Shown here: in pieces, positions 25,699-34,282 of the stretch
How positions within the stretch are numbered: position 1 is the stretch's first letter
Layout: each line of letters opens with the position of its first letter
NCBI RefSeq assembly: GCF_036084755.1
Contig: NZ_CP107968.1
Coordinates: 4,185,501-4,249,500 of the forward strand
Direction of reading: 5' to 3'
Origin: Streptomyces sp. NBC_00370
GTDB lineage: Bacteria > Actinomycetota > Actinomycetes > Streptomycetales > Streptomycetaceae
DNA length: 64,000 nt
Made by a program: the position numbers and the translations under genes
Notes under the pieces: model-generated
Seen by the model: the letters and a program-made list of their open reading frames with translations, nothing else
The model's database searches: none
What the model was told of the DNA's origin: nothing

Positions 25699-27703
25699 TC
25701 GCCCGGTGCCGGCCCGGTGAGGTGATCGCGCGGGCCGCCGTCACTTCCTGGCGCAGCGGGGCCAGGACGCCGGTCTCGTCGCCGGTCAGCTCGGCCCGTA
25801 CCTGCGTCAGCGTCGTACTCGACCGCACGCCCTCCGCCATCCCGCGCAACTGCCGCTCGATGGCGGCGACCTCGGCGGGCGCGGGCGGCGGCGCCCCGTG
25901 GTTGACGCGGACGCGGGCCGCCGTCGTGGCGTCCACGACCCGTTCGACGGCGACGACCAGCGGCCACCAGGCGGCTGCCCGGCGGCCGGTGGGCGGCGGT
26001 TCGGTCAGGGCGCGCTGGAACTCGGAGCGTACGAGCGACAGGTCGCGGTAGATACGCCGCCGCCTGCGCACGCGTTCCGCCCGGTCCGCGCCGCCGCCTC
26101 CACCGTCACCTTCGCCCGCCGTGCCGAACGCGTAACTCACGTAGTCCGCCGCGTCGTCGACGGCGTCCGCGAGCCGGTCGCCGATCCTGGTGTGCCAGCT
26201 CTCCGGCCAGAGCAGATAGCCGGCGATCAGCGCGATGCCGCAGCCGATCAGACTGTCCAGGAGCCGGGGCACCACCAGGTCGAAGCCCTGGTGGTTGAGG
26301 ATGTCCGACAGCAGCAGGATCACCGGCGTGATGGCCGCCGTCTGGAAGGCGTACCCCTTCACCGACAGGGCCGGGATGAGCGGCGCGAGCACCGCCATCA
26401 CCGCCACGTCCCACCAGCCGCGCGGCACTTCGGCGAGCACGGCCGCCCCCACCACGACCCCCGCCGCCGTGCCGAGCGCGCGCAGCACGGCGCGGGAGAA
26501 GACCGAGCCGAAGTCGGGCTTGAGCACGAAGGTGATGGTGAGGGCGACCCAGTACGAGCGGGGCACCGGGATCAGCGAGACCAGGCTCTGCGCGAGGCCG
26601 ATGCACAGCGCGAGCCGCAGCCCGTAGCGCCAGGACGCCTCCGACAGCAGGACGTCGCGGGTCGCGCGGCGGGCCCGGATGCGCAGGGCGGCGGGGCGGC
26701 CGAGCGGGTCGTCGCCGGTGGCGGGCGGGTCGGCGTCGGCGTTGTGCACCACGGCTGACGCGTACCGCAGCGCGACGTCCACGGCGCGCTGCGAAGGGGT
26801 GGCGGGCGCGGGCAGTTCGAGCGTGGGGTCGCCGCCGCCGCGTCCTGCCGCCACGGTCGCGGCGAGTTCCCGCACCGCCGCCGGGATCGCGTCCGGCAGC
26901 GGGCTGCCGTGCAGATGCGCGGCGGGCGCCGCCTCGACGAGCGGGATGACGACGTTGAGCTGGGCGAGCAGCCGCACCAGTGAGCTGCGTCTGCCGTGGT
27001 CGTGCGCGCGGCGGGCCAGCACCAGGTCGTACGCGTGGTTCAGCGCCTGGGTGACGGCCTGTCTGCGCGTCTCGTACGCCGGGGTGCCCGCGGCGGCGAG
27101 CAGATCGGCCGCCGCGCCGTACGTCGCCGCGACGGCGCCGCGCTCCGGCACCCGGCCGCGCAGCGGCCAGGCCAGCAGGGACAGCGCGAGGACGAAAAGA
27201 CCGCCGAGGGAGAGCAGCAGCGGGGCCTTCCACCAGGGGTCCGGCATCTGGAGGCCCGCGCCCACCACGGCGTTGAGCAGGAGCAGCAGCCCGGAGACGC
27301 TGGCGACGGCGCCGATCGAGGAGATCATGCCGGAGACGAGCGCGATGAGCGTCAGTATCCCGACGGCCAGCCAGCCCTCCCCGTAGACGAGGGTGCCGAG
27401 CGTGACGCCGACGGCGCCGAAGAACTGGGGGAGGGCGATGTTGAAGACCCGCATCCGGTACGCGTCGGCGGTGTCGCCGATGACTCCGGTCAGGGCGCCC
27501 ATCGAGACGAGCGCGCCGTACGCGGGCTTGTCGGTGGCGAGGCCGACGACGATCGGTACGGCCATGGCGACGGAGGCCCGGGCCGCCGCGGCCCAGGGGA
27601 CGGGCGCCTTCTTGGGCCGCAGCCCGGCGACCAGCCATGCGGGCGGTGCCAGCAGGGCGGCTCGCGCGTCGGTGCGTACTCGGTCTCGGTCCCGGTCTCC
27701 CAT
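25694..27703 (-). CDS. FUSC-family membrane protein (aromatic-acid exporter-like)
   Basis: 669-aa protein in the FUSC/YccS family: two halves of about five helices, the first near residues 30-165 (PIVVGLATDKPAYGALVSMGALTGVIGDT), the second near 355-500 (LALCIGLAQSLVSLIPVPRSYWVALTITFVLKPDFGSVFSRAVLRALGTAAGVVVGA), each followed by a soluble domain with Arg-rich helices. Relatives export aromatic acids or form part of cell-envelope efflux; no HlyD-like partner is nearby, as usual in Gram-positives. ATG follows AAGGTGG. The last codon lies in the palindromic element at 25606-25698. Confidence 0.82.
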   Translation of the reverse strand: MGDRDRDRVRTDARAALLAPPAWLVAGLRPKKAPVPWAAAARASVAMAVPIVVGLATDKPAYGALVSMGALTGVIGDTADAYRMRVFNIALPQFFGAVGVTLGTLVYGEGWLAVGILTLIALVSGMISSIGAVASVSGLLLLLNAVVGAGLQMPDPWWKAPLLLSLGGLFVLALSLLAWPLRGRVPERGAVAATYGAAADLLAAAGTPAYETRRQAVTQALNHAYDLVLARRAHDHGRRSSLVRLLAQLNVVIPLVEAAPAAHLHGSPLPDAIPAAVRELAATVAAGRGGGDPTLELPAPATPSQRAVDVALRYASAVVHNADADPPATGDDPLGRPAALRIRARRATRDVLLSEASWRYGLRLALCIGLAQSLVSLIPVPRSYWVALTITFVLKPDFGSVFSRAVLRALGTAAGVVVGAAVLAEVPRGWWDVAVMAVLAPLIPALSVKGYAFQTAAITPVILLLSDILNHQGFDLVVPRLLDSLIGCGIALIAGYLLWPESWHTRIGDRLADAVDDAADYVSYAFGTAGEGDGGGGGADRAERVRRRRRIYRDLSLVRSEFQRALTEPPPTGRRAAAWWPLVVAVERVVDATTAARVRVNHGAPPPAPAEVAAIERQLRGMAEGVRSSTTLTQVRAELTGDETGVLAPLRQEVTAARAITSPGRHRAT

Positions 27704-27760
27704 GGGCGCCACCTTGGCCTACGGGGCGGGGTGACGTCAGCTTTGACAGCGCGGGAGCGC

Positions 27761-27810
27761 CTGCGGAAGGGTGCGCGGGCCTGCCGAAGGGTGCGCTGGC
27801 CTGCCGGGGG
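27761..27810. repeat. 20-bp direct repeat, 2.5 copies
   Basis: Units CTGCGGAAGGGTGCGCGGGC and CTGCCGAAGGGTGCGCTGGC abut exactly, followed by a half unit CTGCCGGGGG. It lies between the FUSC gene and the DUF2630 gene, both read leftward, and may affect the FUSC promoter. Confidence 0.7.
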
Positions 27811-27812
27811 TC

Positions 27813-28070
27813 TCAGCCCTGGTACCCCTCGACCTCGCCCTCCGGGCGCACCCGCGCCTCGTCGGGGTTCTCGCCGAACTCGGTCTTGGCGCGGCGCTGG
27901 CGCAGCAGGTCCCAGCACTGGTCGAGCTGCACCTCGACGGCGCGCAGCCGTACCCGCTCCTCGGCGTCGAGACCGAGATTCCCTGTCGACCGCGAGCGCA
28001 GGCTGTGCTCCTCGGCGACGAGGTCGTTGATGTTGGCGAGGATGTCGCCGTTGTCACTGGGGGCGTTCAT
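27813..28070 (-). CDS. DUF2630 family protein
   Basis: 85-residue acidic, helical protein. The sequence pattern ILANINDLVAEEHSLRS near the N-terminus and QLDQCWDLLRQRRAKTEFGENPD then VRPEGEVEGYQ at the end is characteristic of the actinobacterial DUF2630 family, whose function is unknown to me. ATG is preceded by GGAGGAGGCAGTC, a strong ribosome site. No operon partner is obvious. Confidence 0.85.
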   Translation of the reverse strand: MNAPSDNGDILANINDLVAEEHSLRSRSTGNLGLDAEERVRLRAVEVQLDQCWDLLRQRRAKTEFGENPDEARVRPEGEVEGYQG

Positions 28071-28185
28071 GACTGCCTCCTCCTTCGGAGCCGGGCTCGC
28101 ACCTTACCCCCGCCGCTGGGTCGCGACGGGGGCAAGGACGGTGTGGAGGGAGAGTGCTGTTGACGGTCGGTCACCGGGACTTTCG

Positions 28186-28719
28186 TCACCGGGGCTTCGG
28201 CACGTAGTGGTCCGAGGCGAGTGCCCAGATCACGAACGCCGACAGTGCCATGCCTACGACCGCCCAGACGGGCTGGTGCGGCAGATACATGAACTGCGCG
28301 ACGATGTTCAGCGAGGCGAGGGCGATGCCGACGTACCTCGCTATCCGGTTTCCGGTCAGGATGCCGAGACCGGCCAGTGCGATCAGAACTCCGAGGCCGA
28401 GGTGGATCCAGCCCCACGACGTGATGTTGAAGGCGTACGCGTAGTTCCCGGTGCTGTTCAGCACAGCATCTTTCTTGATCGCGACGATGCCTTGGAGGAT
28501 GTCGGTCGCACCGGAGACCAGCATCAGAACACCGGCGAAGAGAGTGCCACCCATCGCCCAGGCGGCGTTCCTCGTCGTATGGGAGCCGGTCCCGGAACCG
28601 GTGCCGGTTCCCGCCCTGCTGCCCATCCCGTTCATGCTGCCGTTGCCGTTTCCGGTGCCTTGGTTGGTGCCTGCGCCCATGCCCGTTGAAGGGGGGCGAT
28701 GCGTTGTGTTCTGGCTCAT
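28186..28719 (-). CDS. DUF7144-type four-helix membrane protein
   Basis: 177-aa membrane protein. An N-terminal Gly/Thr/Asn/Met-rich tail (GTGNGNGSMNGMGSRAGTG) precedes four helices: GGTLFAGVLMLVSGATDILQGIVAI, WIHLGLGVLIALAGLGIL, a helix around YVGIALASLNIVAQFMYLP and VGMALSAFVIWAL. This pattern, with the motif NITSWGWIHLG, is widespread in Actinobacteria and unassigned. ATG at 28719 follows GGAGAC; a start 27 nt earlier lacks one. The promoter side (28720-28780) is AT-rich. Confidence 0.8.
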   Translation of the reverse strand: MSQNTTHRPPSTGMGAGTNQGTGNGNGSMNGMGSRAGTGTGSGTGSHTTRNAAWAMGGTLFAGVLMLVSGATDILQGIVAIKKDAVLNSTGNYAYAFNITSWGWIHLGLGVLIALAGLGILTGNRIARYVGIALASLNIVAQFMYLPHQPVWAVVGMALSAFVIWALASDHYVPKPR

Positions 28720-28783
28720 GTCTCCACTGTGCTCCGAATGGTGCAATTACGACATTTGAGACGAAGCGTTTGGGTATAAAGAT

Positions 28784-29623
28784 TCAGTAAAGGCGCCCTC
28801 GCAAGGCTCCCACCAGCCAAGAAGCAGCGGCGACGATCAGTCCGCAGACCAGAACGATCCAGGAGGCCGTACGCAGCGAACCGGTCAGCGCGTCGTACAC
28901 GGCCCCGCCCGCCGAGCGGTCCACGTCGGACGGCAGCGCGTCCAGGGACAGCCCGCGGCCCACCGTGATCAGCACGATCAGCACGACGGCCCCCACGGCG
29001 AAGGCGGCGCCGACGAAGATCGCCGCCCGCCGCCGGCGTACGGCGACCAGCACGGCGAGGACGGCGACCACGAGCGCCGCCACCCCCGGCCAGATCCCGG
29101 CCCGCTGCAGACCGCGTACGGCTTCGCGCGAGACGCCCAGATCGGCGGGGTCCAGCACGGTGATGCTCGCGTGCCGGACCGGGATCCGGCCCGCGAACGG
29201 CACCCCGTCGGCGACGAGCTGCCGCTTCACCGCCCGGCTCACCGGCGCAAGATCGATGGTCACCGACTTGTCGGAGTCGCCTTCCAGTGCTTGCTGGGTG
29301 CTGCTCTGCACGGCGCGGCTGAGCGCCTTCCACACGGTGGCGAAGGCGCCGCTGGTCGTGAAGGCGTGCACGGCGTCGTGCAGCGGCGCGCGCACCGCGT
29401 CGCGGAGCGGCCCTGGACCGAGCTGCCGCAGGGCCTCCTCGGTGACCTGGTCCGTGACCGCGTTCCGCACGTCCCTGTCGGAGGAGAGCGGCGCCATCGT
29501 GGCGACGAAGCGGTCGGAGTCGTCGAGTTCGAGACGGGCCCACGCGGCGACGGCGCTGACCGGCGTCAGCAATGCCAACAGGACGATCAGCGTCATGGAG
29601 AGGGAGTTCCGCAAGGTCCGCAC
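28784..29623 (-). CDS. Hypothetical membrane protein with large extracytoplasmic domain
   Basis: 279-aa protein: an N-terminal helix (MTLIVLLALLTPVSAVAAW), a ~150-residue extracytoplasmic region beginning ARLELDDSDRFVATMAPLSSDRDVRNAVTDQV, then three helices near 190-270. The DxDRFVATMAPLxxDxxVxxAVxDxV pattern is a recognisable actinobacterial family without known function. The start is uncertain: GTG 29623 is used, but TTG 29614, 8 nt after GAGGGG, fits better by spacing. Divergent from the next gene. Confidence 0.72.
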   Translation of the reverse strand: MRTLRNSLSMTLIVLLALLTPVSAVAAWARLELDDSDRFVATMAPLSSDRDVRNAVTDQVTEEALRQLGPGPLRDAVRAPLHDAVHAFTTSGAFATVWKALSRAVQSSTQQALEGDSDKSVTIDLAPVSRAVKRQLVADGVPFAGRIPVRHASITVLDPADLGVSREAVRGLQRAGIWPGVAALVVAVLAVLVAVRRRRAAIFVGAAFAVGAVVLIVLITVGRGLSLDALPSDVDRSAGGAVYDALTGSLRTASWIVLVCGLIVAAASWLVGALRGRLY

Positions 29624-29783
29624 CCCTCAAGTGAACGGGGCGGGGCCCGGGGCCGCGATCGGACCGCGTCCGATCGCCACGGTCCGGCCGCCGCGGTCGC
29701 CACGGGTTGCCGGGTCCCGCGTCCGGGTGTGCTCTGGAACGAACGGGGGGTGCGACGGGGGTACGACGGAAGGAGCGCCTGCC

Positions 29784-30224
29784 ATGGCACACGCAGCGAT
29801 ACCGACGCGACGCCGACACCGCTACCGCCAGGACCACGGGCAGGACCACGGGCAGGACCAGCGGAACGATCACCGGCACATCTCGCGGCTCGCCGTCGCC
29901 GTACCCGTCCTGCTGGGCATCGCGTACGGCGCCTACGCGTCGTTCATCGCCCGCAGCGGCGGCCCCGCCACCTACGGCCAGCTCGCCCTCGCGCTGATCT
30001 CCGGCGTCGGCATGGCCCTGCTCGTCTTCGGCCTGCTACGCGTCGCACCGGCCCTCCCCCGCGAGCTGCGCGCCGCGGCCTGGGGCGTCCTGGTCGGCGG
30101 CTCCATCGGCTTCCTGTACAGCCTCACCGACCAGAGCGTGCTGCGGTCGTGCGCGGTGGGGTTCTTCGTCGCGGTCGGTACGATCGCTGCGACGTTCTAC
30201 GCGTTCTACATGCGAGAACAATGA
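29784..30224 (+). CDS. Hypothetical four-helix membrane protein
   Basis: 146-aa protein. The first 35 residues are basic/polar with a HGQD tandem (encoded by repeated CAGGACCACGGG), followed by four hydrophobic segments: LAVAVPVLLGIAYGAYASFIA, LALALISGVGMALLVFGLL, AAWGVLVGGSIGFLYSL and AVGFFVAVGTIAATFYAFY. No domain recognised; ATG is 8 nt after AAGGAG. A 14-bp terminator stem follows the stop. Confidence 0.72.
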   Translation: MAHAAIPTRRRHRYRQDHGQDHGQDQRNDHRHISRLAVAVPVLLGIAYGAYASFIARSGGPATYGQLALALISGVGMALLVFGLLRVAPALPRELRAAAWGVLVGGSIGFLYSLTDQSVLRSCAVGFFVAVGTIAATFYAFYMREQ

Positions 30225-30273
30225 CCCACCAATGACCCTTCCGCCGTCGCGGGCTCCGGCTCCGTCCCCCCAT

Positions 30274-30305
30274 GCGAACGCCGCGCCGAAAGGCGCGGCA
30301 TTCGC
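30274..30305. terminator. Terminator hairpin before the MerR-PP2C gene
   Basis: GCGAACGCCGCGCC / GGCGCGGCATTCGC with a GAAA tetraloop, one mismatch in 14 bp. Confidence 0.78.
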
Positions 30306-30381
30306 TGCTTGACCTTCCTCCTCGGGGAAGCCCCAGCATCGGGTCGTACCGGGCGAGGGGCCCGGTACGAGGAGGGAAGCC

Positions 30382-31920
30382 ATGGATGCGCCGGCGGCGG
30401 GACTGACGATCGGCGTCTTCGCGCGCCTGTCCAGGCTGTCGGCGAAGGCGCTGCGCCGCTACGACGAGCTGGGGCTGCTGCCGCCGGCCCGGGTCGACGC
30501 GGACACCGGATACCGGTACTACGACGAGACGCAGCTGGAGCGGGCCAGGCTGGTCGCCTGGCTGCGCCGCGTCGGGATGCCGCTGGCCAGGATCCGCCAC
30601 GCATGCGACGTGTACGAGACGGACGCGGCGGCCGCCGCCCGCGATCTCAGGGCGTACTGGGCACAGGTGGAAGCCGAGACAGCGGCGCGGCGTGACCTGG
30701 CGACCTTCCTCATCGGCCATCTGTCGGCCGGTGCTGTCCGGCCGACGGACCACGCAGGAAAGGGCGTTATTCCTATGCCGTCCATGCCGTCCATACCGTC
30801 GTCGACGTCATCCAACTCGCTGGGGCTGCGCTACGCGGCGCTGTCCGACCGCGGACTCGTCCGCGAGACCAACCAGGACACCGCGTACGCCGGTGCCCGG
30901 CTGCTCGCCGTCGCCGACGGCTTCGGGGCGGAAGGCGCCCCGGCCAGTACGGCGGCGGTCGACGCGCTGAAGGCGCTGCCGGACACCGTCGACAGCGGCG
31001 ATCTGCTCGGCGCGCTCGCCGACTCCTTCGAGCGGGCGAACCACGCGGTCGACGGCTTCGCCGACTCGGGCACGACCCTCACGGCGATGGTGTGGACGGG
31101 CGCCGAGCTGGGACTCGTCCACATCGGCGACACCCGTGCGTATCTGCTGAGGGACGGGGAGTTCTTCCAGCTCACGCAGGATCACTCCGTGGTCAGGTCG
31201 ATGATCGACGCGGGCACGCTCACCGAGGAGGAGGCGCTGTCGCACCCGCAGCGGATGATGCTGCTCAAGGCACTGGACGGCGACGCGAGCCAGGCGGCTC
31301 CCGATCTCCGGATGTGCGAGGCGCGGGCGGGGGACCGCTATCTGCTGTGCTCCGACGGCCTGTCCAGGGTGGTGGACACGGCGGAGGTACGGCGGGTCGT
31401 CGCGGACACGGACGAGCCGGCGGCCGCCGTACGCGAACTGGTCGAGCTGGCACGGGCGGCCGGGGGTCCGGACAACATCGCGTGCGTGGTGGCGGACGTG
31501 ACGGAGGAGCCGGCGGGTGCGGAGCTGCCGGGTGGGGAGCTGTCGGCTGTGGAGCTGCCGGGTGGGGAGCTGTCGGGTGGGGAGCCGCGCGGCGTGCAGC
31601 TGCCCGGCGTCGTCAGCCGCTATCTGGCCGCCCAGCGCGCCGGGCAGGCGAAGACGGCCGCGGCCGCCTTCCACCGGGACGCCACCGTCACCGACGACGG
31701 CGCGACGTACACCGGCATCGGCGCCGTCGAGGAGTGGCTGGGTGCGGCCGGCAGCGAGTACACGTACACGGTCGAACTGACCGGCGTGGAACGGCTGGAC
31801 GAGACGCACTACGTCGTCACGAACCGGCTGGAGGGCGACTTCCCCGGCGGGATCGTCGACCTCCACTACCGGTTCGCGTTGCGCGACGGCCTGATCGGGG
31901 ACCTGACCGTCGAGCTGTGA
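30382..31920 (+). CDS. MerR-type DNA-binding domain fused to PP2C phosphatase and SnoaL-like domain
   Basis: Single 512-aa frame with three parts. Residues ~8-75 are a MerR winged helix (LTIGVFARLSRLSAKALRRYDELGLLPPA, DTGYRYYDETQLERA) with the following coiled-coil helix. Residues ~145-375 are a PP2C Ser/Thr phosphatase: SDRGLVRETNQD, AVADGFG, GLVHIGDTRAYLLRDGEFFQLTQDHS, LLCSDGLSRVV, GGPDNIACVVADV. After a repeat linker of ELPGGEL units, residues ~405-512 resemble an NTF2/SnoaL-fold domain (AAAAFHRDATVTDDG, GIGAVEEWLG). ATG follows GAGGGAAG. Such a fusion could link a ligand or dephosphorylation event to transcription. The target is unknown. Confidence 0.82.
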   Translation: MDAPAAGLTIGVFARLSRLSAKALRRYDELGLLPPARVDADTGYRYYDETQLERARLVAWLRRVGMPLARIRHACDVYETDAAAAARDLRAYWAQVEAETAARRDLATFLIGHLSAGAVRPTDHAGKGVIPMPSMPSIPSSTSSNSLGLRYAALSDRGLVRETNQDTAYAGARLLAVADGFGAEGAPASTAAVDALKALPDTVDSGDLLGALADSFERANHAVDGFADSGTTLTAMVWTGAELGLVHIGDTRAYLLRDGEFFQLTQDHSVVRSMIDAGTLTEEEALSHPQRMMLLKALDGDASQAAPDLRMCEARAGDRYLLCSDGLSRVVDTAEVRRVVADTDEPAAAVRELVELARAAGGPDNIACVVADVTEEPAGAELPGGELSAVELPGGELSGGEPRGVQLPGVVSRYLAAQRAGQAKTAAAAFHRDATVTDDGATYTGIGAVEEWLGAAGSEYTYTVELTGVERLDETHYVVTNRLEGDFPGGIVDLHYRFALRDGLIGDLTVEL

Positions 31921-31938
31921 CGCGGGCCGCCGGAGCGG

Positions 31939-32376
31939 TCAGTCCTCGACGATCTCGCCGCGGACCACCACGACCGGGCTCTTCGCGTGCTGCGAGACGT
32001 GCAGGCTCACCGAACCGATCAGCGCGGCGGTGAAGTCGCTGTGCCCGCGGTCGCCGACCACCAGCAGCGTCGCTCCCTCCGAGCGGTCCACCAGGACCTG
32101 CGCGGGATGGCCGGTGATGACCTGACGGTCGACGGCCGCGGCGGCCTCGGCGTCGAGCGTCTTGTCGACGGCCTCGTCGAGGATCGTCCGCGCCAGCTTC
32201 TCCGGGTCGAACTCGGCCGGCACGCCGGGGGTCATCGAGGCCCAACTGGTCGCCGGGTACTGCCAGCTGATGATGGTCTCTATGCGGTCCCCGGTGACCT
32301 TGGCCTGCCGTGCGGCCCAGCGCAGCGCCTTCAACGACGATTCCGAGCCGTCTACCCCGACAACGATCCTGCCCAT
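31939..32376 (-). CDS. Universal stress protein (UspA family)
   Basis: 145-aa single Usp domain. Starts MGRIVVGVDGSESSLKALRWA and carries the ATP-binding loop GDRGHSDFTAALIGSVS, which matches G-2x-G-9x-G(S/T). Nucleotide-binding stress proteins of this type modulate survival under growth arrest. ATG follows AAAGGGAG by 5 nt. Alone on its strand, convergent with the MerR-PP2C gene with 18 bp between stops. Confidence 0.92.
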   Translation of the reverse strand: MGRIVVGVDGSESSLKALRWAARQAKVTGDRIETIISWQYPATSWASMTPGVPAEFDPEKLARTILDEAVDKTLDAEAAAAVDRQVITGHPAQVLVDRSEGATLLVVGDRGHSDFTAALIGSVSLHVSQHAKSPVVVVRGEIVED

Positions 32377-32437
32377 GGCGCACTCCCTTTTGATCGATCA
32401 TTCAAACGTCTACCCAGGCAACGGGCGCGCGGCCCGT

Positions 32438-33067
32438 TTAATGCCCGCGCAGCAGTTGCTCGAACGGAACGATCTCGTCAGCGTCGTCGTCCGCGTCGGC
32501 TGTGGGCGCTTTCGCGGTGCCGCCCAGCAGCCCCGCCAGCTCCTCGGCCGCCCGCCGGATCCGCGCGGGCAGACCGCCGGCGTGGGTGTCGGCCCCGGCG
32601 CCCCAGTCGTCGGTGGCGGCGAACACGGAGGTCGGGGCGGTCAGGGCGTGCAGGTACGAGAAGAGCGGGCGCAGCGCGTGCTCCGTGACGAGCGAATGGC
32701 GCGCGGTGCCGCCGGTCGCCGCGAGCAGGACGGGTGTCCCGGTCAAGGCGTCCGGCTCGATCAGGTCGAAGAACGACTTGAACAGCCCGCTGTACGAGCC
32801 GGCGAAGACGGGCGTGACGACGATCAGCCCGTCGGCCTCGCCGACGGCCGCCAGCGCGTCACGCAGGTCGGCCGCCGGGAAGCCGGTGACGAGGTTGTTC
32901 GCGACGGCGACGGCCAGGTCGCGCAGTTCGACGACCCGTACGTCCGTCTTACGGTCGGCGCCGGCGAGCGCGCCGGTGGCCGCCTCGGCGAGCCGGTCGG
33001 CGAGGAGCCGGCTGGAGGAGGGCTTGCCGAGACCCGCGGACACGACGACGAGCTTCAGGGTCTCCAT
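32438..33067 (-). CDS. NADPH-dependent FMN reductase (CE1759-like)
   Basis: Flavodoxin-fold reductase (209 aa) supplying reduced FMN to the upstream-encoded luciferase-like monooxygenase. Visible are the phosphate-loop region VVVSAGLGKPSSSRLLADRL at the N-terminus and VVTPVFAGSYSGLFKSFFDL, typical of the NADPH-FMN reductase/CE1759 family. The ATG lies 5 bp after the stop of the monooxygenase gene, with GGGAG about 10 nt upstream. Tight spacing argues for a two-gene operon. Confidence 0.88.
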   Translation of the reverse strand: METLKLVVVSAGLGKPSSSRLLADRLAEAATGALAGADRKTDVRVVELRDLAVAVANNLVTGFPAADLRDALAAVGEADGLIVVTPVFAGSYSGLFKSFFDLIEPDALTGTPVLLAATGGTARHSLVTEHALRPLFSYLHALTAPTSVFAATDDWGAGADTHAGGLPARIRRAAEELAGLLGGTAKAPTADADDDADEIVPFEQLLRGH

Positions 33068-33072
33068 GGGAC

Positions 33073-34164
33073 TCAAGCTCCCTTCGCGGAGTTGGCGACG
33101 GACGAGGCGACGGAGGGGTGGACCGGACCGTCGGGCACGGACAGCGGACGGTTGTTCGCGAACTCCTTGCGCAGTACGGGAACGACTTCCTCGCCCAGCA
33201 GGTCCAGCTGCTCCAGCACGGTCTTCAGCGGCAGTCCCGCGTGGTCCATCAGGAACAGCTGACGCTGGTAGTCACCGAAGGCGTCGCGGAAGGCCAGCGT
33301 CTTCTCGATGACCTCCTGCGGACTGCCGACGGTCAGCGGCGTGTCCCTGGTGAACTCCTCCAGCGAGGGACCGTGGCCGTAGACCGGCGCGTTGTCGAAG
33401 TACGGCCGGAACTCCCGGACGGCGTCCTGCGAGTTCTTGCGGATGAACGCCTGGCCGCCGAGACCGACGATGGCCTGCTCGGGGGTGCCGTGGCCGTAGT
33501 GCGCGTACCGCTGCCGGTAGAGGCGGATCAGCTTCTGGAAGTGCCCCTTGGGCCAGAAGATGTTGTTGGCGAAGAAGCCGTCGCCGTAGTACGCGGCCTG
33601 CTCGGCGATCTCGGGGGAGCGGATGGAGCCGTGCCACACGAACGGCGGGGTGCCGTCGAGGGGGCGGGGCGTCGAGGTGAAGCCCTGGAGCGGCGTACGG
33701 AACGTGCCTTCCCAGTCGACGACGTCCTCGCGCCACAGCTTGTGCAGCAGGGCGTAGTTCTCGATGGCGAGCGGGATGCCCTGGCGGATGTCCTGGCCGA
33801 ACCACGGATAGACGGGCCCGGTGTTGCCGCGCCCCATCATCAGATCGACCCGCCCGTCGGCCAGGTGCTGAAGCATCGCGAAGTCCTCGGCGATCTTCAC
33901 CGGGTCGTTGGTGGTGATGAGGGTGGTGGAGGTGGAGAGGATCAGCCGCTCGGTGGTGGCGGCGATGTGGCCGAGCATGGTGGTGGGCGACGAGGGGACG
34001 AAGGGCGGGTTGTGGTGCTCCCCGGCGGCAAAGACGTCGAGCCCGACCTCTTCGGCCTTCTGCGCGATGGCGACCATCGCCTTGATCCGCTCGTGCTCGG
34101 TCGGCGTACGTCCGGTGGTCGGGTCGGCGGTGACATCGCCAACGGTAAAGATCCCGAACTGCAT
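33073..34164 (-). CDS. Luciferase-like FMN-dependent monooxygenase (CE1758-like LLM)
   Basis: TIM-barrel flavin-dependent monooxygenase (363 aa) of the bacterial-luciferase superfamily. The N-terminal MQFGIFTVGDV, GLDVFAAGEHHNPPFVPSSP, and DLMMGRGNTGPVYPWFG are typical of the CE1758 family that is always paired with a CE1759 reductase, here downstream. The substrate is unknown; relatives act on organosulfur, aldehyde or xenobiotic compounds. ATG follows GAGAGGTGAGC. The leader holds a 9-bp triplicate repeat and a palindrome (34202-34215) also found before the pirin gene. Confidence 0.88.
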   Translation of the reverse strand: MQFGIFTVGDVTADPTTGRTPTEHERIKAMVAIAQKAEEVGLDVFAAGEHHNPPFVPSSPTTMLGHIAATTERLILSTSTTLITTNDPVKIAEDFAMLQHLADGRVDLMMGRGNTGPVYPWFGQDIRQGIPLAIENYALLHKLWREDVVDWEGTFRTPLQGFTSTPRPLDGTPPFVWHGSIRSPEIAEQAAYYGDGFFANNIFWPKGHFQKLIRLYRQRYAHYGHGTPEQAIVGLGGQAFIRKNSQDAVREFRPYFDNAPVYGHGPSLEEFTRDTPLTVGSPQEVIEKTLAFRDAFGDYQRQLFLMDHAGLPLKTVLEQLDLLGEEVVPVLRKEFANNRPLSVPDGPVHPSVASSVANSAKGA

Positions 34165-34176
34165 CGCGCTCACCTC

Positions 34177-34203
34177 TCGTATGGCTCGCATGGCTCGTAT
34201 GGT
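34177..34203 (-). repeat. 9-bp triplicate repeat in the monooxygenase leader
   Basis: Three adjacent units TCGTATGGC, TCGCATGGC, TCGTATGGT lie just before the ribosome site of the monooxygenase gene. A related run of ACGAGCC words precedes the acyl-CoA dehydrogenase gene (40050-40077). Meaning unknown. Confidence 0.6.
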
Positions 34204-34215
34204 TGAACGTTAAAC
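34202..34215. promoter_or_regulatory. Operator-like palindrome upstream of monooxygenase operon
   Basis: GTTGAACGTTAAAC is a 14-bp palindrome with one mismatched pair. The same motif, as GTTGAACGGTGAAC, is upstream of the pirin gene. It resembles MarR/HxlR-type sites in size and symmetry; the cognate regulator is not in this window as far as I can tell. Confidence 0.5.
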
Positions 34216-34282
34216 TTCCTTCGGGGAGTGTAACGGGAGGGGGCGGGCTTGTATTCCGACGGGGGGTGGGGGGGGCGGGGGG

